DNA of 13,108 nucleotides from Theodoxus fluviatilis. Taxonomy: Eukaryota > Mollusca > Gastropoda > Cycloneritida > Neritidae. Under the pieces are notes generated by a model. It saw nothing but the letters and a program-made list of their open reading frames with translations, did not search any database and was not told the DNA's origin. The stretch's first letter is position 1. Each line of letters starts with the position of its first letter. Positions 9,079 through 13,108 of the stretch are shown one piece after another. Position numbers and translations under genes: made by a program. Location: NCBI GenBank assembly GCA_034096865.1, contig JAWQFJ010017399.1:1-13108 (forward strand), in the 5' to 3' direction.

Positions 9079-11889
9079 CATATTAACACACACACACAGC
9101 ATATAAAACACAAACTCATCCCGTTGCCAACATGGTAAGAGACCCCAGATCTGGTGATTGTCATGAGGTGAGTGAAGCATGTCAACAGCTCAAGACTTGA
9201 AACACAGAACTGAATCCTTTGCTTACCTGCATCATCCATGGCAGCCGTCTTGGAGCTGGGCTCCCTTTCTGCCTCCAGTGTGGGGGGTGGGGACTCTTCA
9301 CTGCTTCCTGCGTCTGAGATGGACATCTCCAGTGCCACCTGCAGCTCCCTCTCATAGCGCAACTCCTCCACGGACTTCCTGCATCAGTGGAACAGTTTTG
9401 CAGTCTGCACCACTGTACCTCGTCCTCCAGTGGGCTGGAGGTACAAACAGACCTACTGCATCTCCCCATGCAATTCATAACAAGGAGAATAACCGGGGAA
9501 ACGAAGGCTCGGCTTGCTCTTACTCTAACCAGCATTGCTGATTCTCAGTGTCAGTGGCCTTGCATTGCCTACATAGGCTGAAAGGCTGTAAAACTTCATT
9601 TCATTCATTCTCTTCATCATAATGCTTCTGCCACCACATCAGTCCGATTGTTTGATCCCTCTGCTCCAGGTAGTGTGGTTTCAAATGATCCATTCTATCA
9701 CCTTTGTTCCATCAGTTGTGAAAAAAATGTCTTCACATCTGTTGACACATCAATAAAATATCAACAATGAATGAAACCTAGTAATTTATGAAAGACTAGC
9801 AGTGACACTTCTTTTTCATTTAAGTTTATTTATTAACATTTTAAAACTGTGATTTTTTACAAAATCTCAAGGAAGAGTTAAAGGATGAACATTTGACACA
9901 GAGACTGTTACATCAGGTGGATGCTGGGCACTGAAGGCCAGGATTTACAGATGAAGGACAGGTCCTGTCTGCCCATAAAGAGTTTAAAACGTACCTCTCT
10001 TTCCTGGCCTTTTTGGGCTCTGATTTTTCCCTGCATTCAAATCCCTCCGGCTTGTCTCTCTTCTTTGGTTTTTCCTTTTCTGTCTTCTCACTCTTCAAAC
10101 TTTTAGAGGGAGGTGTTGGATTAGCGAAATCATCTGAAGCAGAAACATGACCACATAATTAGATATAAATTGTTTGGAACTATGCTATAGTTGTTATAAT
10201 CTAACAACAAGAGTTAAAATGGGAAAAAAAAAGAAAAAAAACGCAAAGCAGGAGGGGGAGTGGGGGGTGGGGTTGGGGGGGTGTTGGGGAGGTTGGGAAG
10301 GAGAAACAATCAAACATAGTCTTAGTCTAAAGGAAAAAATGGCATCAGCAGAGATCTAGAGTGCCTTGGTAGGCCTCCAAAAGCAAGATGTGTTGCTGTA
10401 ATGGTGCTTGTGAAAAATGAGAACACAGATACCCCTTTAAACCCAAACATATGCACATGTATGTATATGGCCAGGTGATGCTGCCCTGTTTCAAGCATTA
10501 ATACCCTCAGATGCTGTGGCTTGTCAGCATGTGTGGCTTGCTAGCTTTGCTCTTTCCTGTGCCCCTCTCCTCGGATGAGTCTACTAGTGTGGCCCTGTCT
10601 GAAGAACTAATTCATTGAACAATATACTAAATAGTATTGCTACATAAAATATAACAGTTAATTAAGCAATGGGTCGAGTACGCAGGTGCTGAATACGCCG
10701 ATTTCACTACCCTACCTCAAAATAGAGCCTCTTTCTCCTCACACTGTCAACTCACACAATCCAAACTTGTTTCATGTTGTTGACAAAAGATCGATGTTTC
10801 TGCACATGCGTTTGATGCTCAATAAATCTTCTTCAACTTTGACGTTTTTCATGTTTTGCGCGAAAGATTGAATGTTGTCAGTGAGAGAAAGTGTGACATT
10901 GTGTAAAGTTGAGTTAAGACGAATGCTAACCTCTAAGGTTTTATTTCATTTCTTCTTGACCTAGGAGCAAAAATATCATTAATACTTGGATGTTGAAGCT
11001 GCAATAAAGTTTTTGTGTTGAATAGTTTATATTTTGTGGCTCTTTATCTGAATGAGTTTTGGTGTCAAGTTAAGATGAGACTCCAAACTGTCTTCTTCAA
11101 ATTCAACTAAACTAAGGATTACATTCAGGGTTTTTTTTCTGTACAGTTTATATATCACCTAATGCATCATATTTATGGGAAATGAAGAGTGTATCATTAC
11201 TGTATCAGAAAGTTTATTTTGAAATATTTGTGTCACACCAATACTCAGCACCTCTGTACTCTTGACCAATGGGGAAAAGATGCTGGAAAAAGAAAAAGAT
11301 GAGGTGGGTTGGAGGATACTTAATGGCCTTACCATCAACATCGTCATCATCTCCGAACCTAGAGTAATCCACCTCCTTTCTTGTTCTGCAGTGCAAGAAA
11401 AGATGTTTTTACCGCTTGTATGAGGAACGTTTGTTTACAAAATCGATTTGTATGACTGTGATAATTTTGAGTAGAAATGTGTAAAGTTTTCGCTGTATAA
11501 TAATACAAATAGACCATCATTGCATAGAACAATAGTGTGAACGCTTGATATTGATGATTAATCATTTAATGGCCTGATAACCCCTTGGGTCAGAAACGTT
11601 CTGTAAACTTTTGACAAAGAACTACGTTTTCCAGTAATCATATAGACATAATGGCAATCCCCATACAAAATCATGATTGCAGTCAAGATCTAAACCATGT
11701 TTGTAACAAAGTATGAAACTGTAACTGTCACAGATAACAGATAGTATATATATATATATACATGTTACTTGTTAGTCATATGAATTATGATATAGCATGA
11801 CACCATCATCAGTTAATCGACTCGCATATTGCTTAGATAAGGAGAGGCTGTTGAAGAATTGTGGACCTGCCAGATCGACGTCCAGTCAT
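3509..11889 (-). CDS. RAD51AP1: RAD51AP1/NUCKS1-family homologous-recombination protein, eight coding exons (whole gene)
   Basis: Predicted exons in transcript order are 11889-11867, 11385-11333, 10133-9995, 9378-9227, 7963-7694, 5515-5342, 4285-4109 and 3639-3509. They total 1119 nt, or 372 residues plus stop, close to vertebrate RAD51AP1 (roughly 335-350). Intron phases 2,1,2,1,1,1,1 join without conflict, and exons 2-8 have canonical AG and GT borders. Seen in the product: TRKEVDYSRF at 9-18, like the VDYSQF start of NUCKS1; basic residues 35-75; a UIM-like helix at 84-94; ten Asp at 224-233; Lys-rich 244-270; an AT-hook-like GKRGRP at 272-277; WKPP at 326-329; LRLGLSR at 351-357 with LH at 364-365. 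In vertebrates this C-terminus binds RAD51 and the protein stimulates joint-molecule formation in the nucleus. Function here is inferred from the family. Exon 1 is uncertain, and no polyadenylation site was identified. Confidence 0.88.
3640..4108 (-). other. Intron 7
   Basis: This is a 469-nt phase 1 intron with no internal gene. A G-rich tract on the plus strand (about 3836-3900, runs of 3-7 G) means the transcript is C-rich here. Confidence 0.85.
4109..4285 (-). CDS. RAD51AP1: RAD51AP1-like exon 7: AT-hook-like GKRGRP and WKPP
   Basis: The acceptor is GTGCTTGCAG and the donor is CCAG|GTGAGT. The exon is 177 nt, phase 1 at both ends. It encodes GKRGRPSSKPAPQP, a low-complexity Thr/Pro/Ala/Arg stretch, and AGRQAWKPP at the end. 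RGRP is an AT-hook core, which would contact the DNA minor groove, and NUCKS1 has a related GRP motif. A Trp-x-Pro-Pro motif just before the C-terminal RAD51-binding region fits RAD51AP1. Confidence 0.92.
4286..5341 (-). other. Intron 6
   Basis: This is a 1056-nt phase 1 intron. Both strands were read and no further exon or repeat was recognised. Confidence 0.85.
5342..5515 (-). CDS. RAD51AP1: RAD51AP1-like exon 6: poly-Asp and Lys-rich block
   Basis: The acceptor is GTCTCTTTCAG and the donor is ACAG|GTAAGA. The exon is 174 nt, phase 1 at both ends. It encodes SEYADQDSPS, ten Asp in a row, YDENDSDFDD, then a GKKKKNAKK run to PEPQKAT. The switch from acidic to Lys-rich followed by an AT-hook is the layout of central NUCKS1. 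The Asp run is encoded by a GAT/GAC trinucleotide repeat and may vary in length. Confidence 0.9.
6091..6130. mobile_element. Possible diverged right end of a second piggyBac-type copy
   Basis: GATATTTTCGCGGTA...CTCTAGTGAACTAGAATG resembles GATATTTTTCGCGATA...CTCCAGTGAGTTAAATG at 7466-7502, the right end of the intact-ended element. The TTAA would have decayed to CTAG. No matching left end was found. Confidence 0.3.
6595..6630. repeat. Inner inverted repeat of the piggyBac-type element, left arm
   Basis: This 36-nt stretch (TGGCTAAATATTGTGACTGT to CGTAAG) is the reverse complement of 6981-7016 with two mismatches. The left arm lies three bases inside the left terminal repeat. It may be an internal rearrangement or the ends of a nested element. 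Confidence 0.9.
6981..7016. repeat. Inner inverted repeat of the piggyBac-type element, right arm
   Basis: This is the partner of 6595-6630, matching 34 of 36 positions. On the minus strand it ends in ATC|GTAAGTG, a strong splice-donor-like sequence. Confidence 0.9.
7108..7251 (-). pseudogene. Remnant of transposase N-terminus, 47 residues
   Basis: The frame has a good start context (AAAATGG) and begins MARERRTKMLEFAISDGSDE, followed by more acidic Ser/Asp/Glu-rich sequence, and stops at NDH. An acidic, disordered N-terminus is typical of piggyBac transposases. The location inside a TTAA-flanked element and the missing catalytic domain make a truncated remnant the best reading. The sequence alone is too low in complexity to prove the family. 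Confidence 0.45.
7694..7963 (-). CDS. RAD51AP1: RAD51AP1-like exon 5: Pro/Ala-rich linker and acidic end
   Basis: The donor is GAAG|GTAATT. The phase of exon 4 requires an acceptor two bases before the frame. GATGTTCCAG just before 7963 fits. A second in-phase choice, CCATATCAG about 20 nt downstream, would drop six or seven residues. With the first choice the exon is 270 nt and encodes 89 residues: a Pro/Ala/Val linker, then DEIEVLRTIPLSPEVIVIKP, then a basic SRRAAAEARKK stretch and an Asp-rich end. The basic-Ala then acidic order resembles NUCKS1. Confidence 0.82.
8482..8790. repeat. Dispersed repeat, copy B
   Basis: This is the counterpart of 1457-1890, recognisable by AGAAGAGGCTAGACTGA, CACTTTGACTGAAA, CAGTTTAGAGTCAGCAG and GTTAGTCAGATTACAGTAAC, then a T-run and TTGGCCTTA. 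It lacks the 52-bp tandem units found in copy A. The ends are approximate. Confidence 0.55.
8891..9106. repeat. Compound (CA)n / (CTCA)n microsatellite
   Basis: Alternating CA dominates, with a short CTCA tetranucleotide section at about 8980-9005 and several interruptions (CATG, GAGCATATTAA). On the transcript strand it reads as (TG)n within intron 4. Long open frames of Thr/His through it are artefacts of the repeat. Confidence 0.97.
9227..9378 (-). CDS. RAD51AP1: RAD51AP1-like exon 4: UIM-like helix
   Basis: The acceptor is CACTGATGCAG and the donor is G|GTAAGC. The exon is 152 nt, phase 2 in and phase 1 out. It encodes KSVEELRYERELQVALEMSI and then an acidic Ser/Pro-rich tail. The helix matches a conserved block of vertebrate RAD51AP1 and also fits the ubiquitin-interacting-motif pattern: acidic residues, Leu84, Ala87, Ser91, Asp94. 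A (TG)n tract on the transcript strand starts about 120 nt past the donor. Confidence 0.9.
9379..9994 (-). other. Intron 3
   Basis: This is a 616-nt phase 2 intron with nothing else recognised. Confidence 0.85.
9995..10133 (-). CDS. RAD51AP1: RAD51AP1-like exon 3: basic segment
   Basis: The acceptor is TTCTGCTTCAG and the donor is AG|GTACGT. The exon is 139 nt, phase 1 in and phase 2 out. It encodes 45 residues starting DFANPTPPSKSL and continuing as a Lys/Glu/Arg-rich run that ends SEPKKARKE. The DDF start and Thr/Pro then Lys-rich layout match the segment after the N-terminal motif in vertebrate RAD51AP1. The KKRDK and KKARKER clusters could act as nuclear-localisation or DNA-contact sequence. 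That role is inferred. Confidence 0.9.
10134..11332 (-). other. Intron 2
   Basis: This is a 1199-nt phase 1 intron. A G-rich run on the plus strand (10251-10297) lies about 120 nt upstream of the exon 3 acceptor in transcript terms. The sequence at 10600-11130 is AT-rich with no gene. Confidence 0.85.
11333..11385 (-). CDS. RAD51AP1: RAD51AP1-like exon 2: N-terminal VDYSRF signature
   Basis: The acceptor is TGCACTGCAG and the donor is G|GTAAGG. The exon is 53 nt, phase 2 in and phase 1 out. It encodes TRKEVDYSRFGDDDDVD, and the split codon to exon 3 adds Asp. The basic-VDYS-aromatic-acidic pattern is the shared N-terminal signature of RAD51AP1 and NUCKS1, so this exon anchors the family assignment at the N-terminus. 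Confidence 0.88.
11386..11866 (-). other. Intron 1 (if exon 1 is correct)
   Basis: This is a 481-nt phase 2 intron. It would be 534 nt with the alternative first exon at 11920-11939. No gene is inside it. Confidence 0.45.
11745..11761. repeat. (TA)n microsatellite
   Basis: A short run of about eight TA units, inside the presumed intron 1. Confidence 0.9.
11867..11889 (-). CDS. RAD51AP1: RAD51AP1-like exon 1 (preferred candidate)
   Basis: ATG at 11889-11887 starts MTGRRSG and ends in a split AG, which joins exon 2 to give R then TRKEVDYSRF. A short basic start fits the family (human relatives begin with a few residues rich in Arg), and a purine sits at -3. The donor, CAG|GTCCAC, is weak. A T-rich stretch ending in TTTCAG lies two bases before the ATG. 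The alternative is 11920-11939 (MPVYFS then split Ser), which has a better donor, GTGAGA, the same phase, and a poorer start context. Confidence 0.45.
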
Positions 11890-11951
11890 GACTGAAAGTA
11901 AAACAATCAGCTATCTCACGAGGAAAAATACACAGGCATGAGACAGCGTGC

Positions 11952-11959
11952 TTCGCGCC
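11952..11959 (-). promoter_or_regulatory. E2F-like site upstream of the RAD51AP1-like start
   Basis: TTCGCGCC on the plus strand (GGCGCGAA on the minus) lies about 63 nt before the preferred ATG. It is one base short of the classical TTTSGCGC E2F core. Recombination genes are often induced at G1/S through E2F, so the position is suggestive, but one short motif is weak evidence. Confidence 0.3.
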
Positions 11960-12267
11960 ATTTGGCAGCCTCACAACATCAAATTTCCCTCCATTTTAGA
12001 TGCAACCACTCCAGCCGTCGGTTCGTAATCAGTATCTTGTATATTTGCAATGCTTTAATGGCGCAAGATAATTGTATGTATCCACTGTTCAGTAAAAATT
12101 GATGTGGAAGAAAAGATCATAATCAAAGAGATTTACAATCAAAACTCAAGTTTGTTACAACACTTTTGCTGGAGTTATTTCCCCTTTGAGCGGAAATCTG
12201 CCGCTGGAGCAACCCTAGCTGTTTAATACTCTGAAGAGCTATATCGTAAAAAGGCTGTCTTTGAACG

Positions 12268-12272
<5 letters not shown>
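11960..12272. other. Upstream flank, no gene seen
   Basis: This non-coding sequence lies between the presumed start region and the (CT)n tract. Part of it is probably promoter or 5' UTR of the minus-strand gene. No TATA element near the expected start was identified. Confidence 0.4.
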
Positions 12273-12306
<34 letters not shown>

Positions 12307-12320
12307 CGCTCTCGCTCTCT
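12273..12320. repeat. (CT)n microsatellite with CTCG variants
   Basis: About fifteen CT units are followed by CTCGCTCG-type variants. A pyrimidine/purine tract of this kind can act as a GAGA-type element or as nucleosome-depleted DNA near promoters, but its distance from the gene leaves that open. Confidence 0.95.
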
Positions 12321-12778
12321 GTATCAAATCTTTGCCTATGTTCAAAGACAAAATTCGCACTATTCTCAGGGATCATCTTATGACATAGTTTTCCACGCTT
12401 TTATCTGACGTCTAAACAGTGGAACGGCTAAGTGTATCCTACATTTTCCATTCTTCGCATATGCTTACTTCAGACCTGTAGCGTGGAAAATAGTAACCCG
12501 TGGAAAACAGTGACGGAAGTCATCGCAGAGTTATCTGCGAGGGACGTGCTTTATGCAATTTACCGCTCCTGCACCTGTTCTTCGCATGGAATATATTCCG
12601 ACAAACGACGCATTAGTTGCTTTACGAGGTTTTGGTGCATTTGTGTAGTTTAACACATGATGTAGCGTTCAAAAAAGTTTTTCCCCGTGTAAAGCCGTCT
12701 CCCCTGCCGGAAATAATATGGGAGTCACCTCCCTGTAGTCTGTTTGTAGTCTGGTTTTATAAAACGCGACCGTTGACT
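12321..12778. other. Non-coding flank before the palindrome
   Basis: The frames here are short and no product was recognised. A symmetrical TTTTATAAAA at about 12755-12764 could serve as a TATA box on either strand. A 7-bp hairpin TCGCAGA/TCTGCGA lies at about 12522-12539. Confidence 0.4.
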
Positions 12779-13108
12779 GACTTGGCACGCCCGGGGAGTT
12801 ATGCTAAGATCCGGCCGCGTAAATATATCTGCGTTTGTGACAAACGTCTTGCTCGGCGGTACTGTACTCCATGCACCTTAACGGTGCGCGTGATTCGGGT
12901 GTAATCTTAAGCTAAACGACGTTCCGAATGTTTCCGACTTAGACCATTTCAGCAGCGCCAATAAACGTCGTTTAGCTTAAGATTACACCCGAATCACGCG
13001 CACCGTTAAGGTGCATGGAGTACAGTACCGCCGAGCAAGACGTTTGTCACAAAACGCAGATATATTTACGCGGCCGGATCTTAGCATAACTCCCGGGCGT
13101 GCCAAGTC
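12779..13108. repeat. Near-perfect palindrome, 145-nt arms, 40-nt spacer, reaching the window edge
   Basis: The left arm 12779-12923 is the reverse complement of the right arm 12964-13108. The only differences are two single-base homopolymer indels: CCCGGGG against CCCGGG, and GTTTG against GTTTTG. The spacer is 12924-12963. The right arm ends exactly at the last base of the window, so the true length is unknown. It is either a foldback element or a sequencing/assembly foldback. Confidence 0.97.

Larger units (their letters stand above)
7964..9226 (-). other. Intron 4
   Basis: This is a 1263-nt phase 1 intron that contains dispersed repeat copy B and the long (CA)n block. No further exon was recognised at 8000-8480. 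Confidence 0.8.

Noticed and set aside
8851..9138. Open frames rich in Thr and His across the CA repeat
   Set aside because: They are simple translations of a (CA)n microsatellite inside an intron.
11056..11073. 18-base match (17 identical) to the reverse complement of 2142-2159
   Set aside because: The match is too short, and the flanks do not align well enough to call a repeat pair.
12432..12904. Two short plus-strand frames near the right edge
   Set aside because: They are short, with no recognisable domain, and the second runs into the palindrome.
1..13108. tRNA, rRNA or CRISPR features
   Set aside because: No B-box-like tRNA core, rRNA signature or spaced identical repeat array was found on reading both strands.

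Overview
The window looks like nuclear DNA from an animal, probably a marine invertebrate and possibly a mollusc. The evidence is one intron-rich metazoan gene with GT-AG introns of about 0.5-2.2 kb, long microsatellites, and fragments of animal-type transposable elements. No bacterial, organellar, tRNA or rRNA features were found. The species cannot be fixed from the sequence alone.

The main content is one gene on the minus strand, about 11889 down to 3509. I read it as a RAD51AP1/NUCKS1-family gene, which belongs to homologous-recombination repair. Joining eight exons by GT-AG sites and matching phases gives a 372-residue product. Exons 2-8 fit together with no frame conflict, while the first coding exon is uncertain. 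The product has, in order: the family's N-terminal VDYSRF block, a basic segment, a ubiquitin-interacting-motif-like helix, a Pro/Ala-rich linker, a long Asp run followed by Lys-rich sequence, a GKRGRP AT-hook-like motif, a WKPP motif, and the C-terminal LRLGLSR...LH motif typical of the RAD51-binding end of RAD51AP1.

Layout from left to right. 3-1505 (+): the RT and RNase H part of a Ty3/gypsy pol, truncated before the integrase core. 1457-1890: a dispersed repeat, copy A, carrying a 52-bp tandem duplication, with a diverged copy B at 8482-8790. 2072-2637: an AT-rich block between short inverted repeats. 2640-3508: the 3' flank of the gene, with no canonical polyadenylation signal. 3509-11889 (-): the RAD51AP1-like gene. 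Its intron 5 carries a 913-bp TTAA-flanked, piggyBac-type deletion derivative (6582-7494) that keeps the presumed start of a transposase. Intron 4 carries a long (CA)n block and repeat copy B. 11890-12778: upstream flank with an E2F-like site and a (CT)n tract. 12779-13108: a near-perfect palindrome of two 145-nt arms that runs to the window edge.

Only the RAD51AP1-like gene looks like an intact functional unit. The mobile-element material is fragmentary. No new multi-gene system was seen. The most useful observations are the mixed NUCKS1/RAD51AP1 architecture, the UIM-like helix, the in-frame-skippable exons, the piggyBac remnant and the terminal palindrome.
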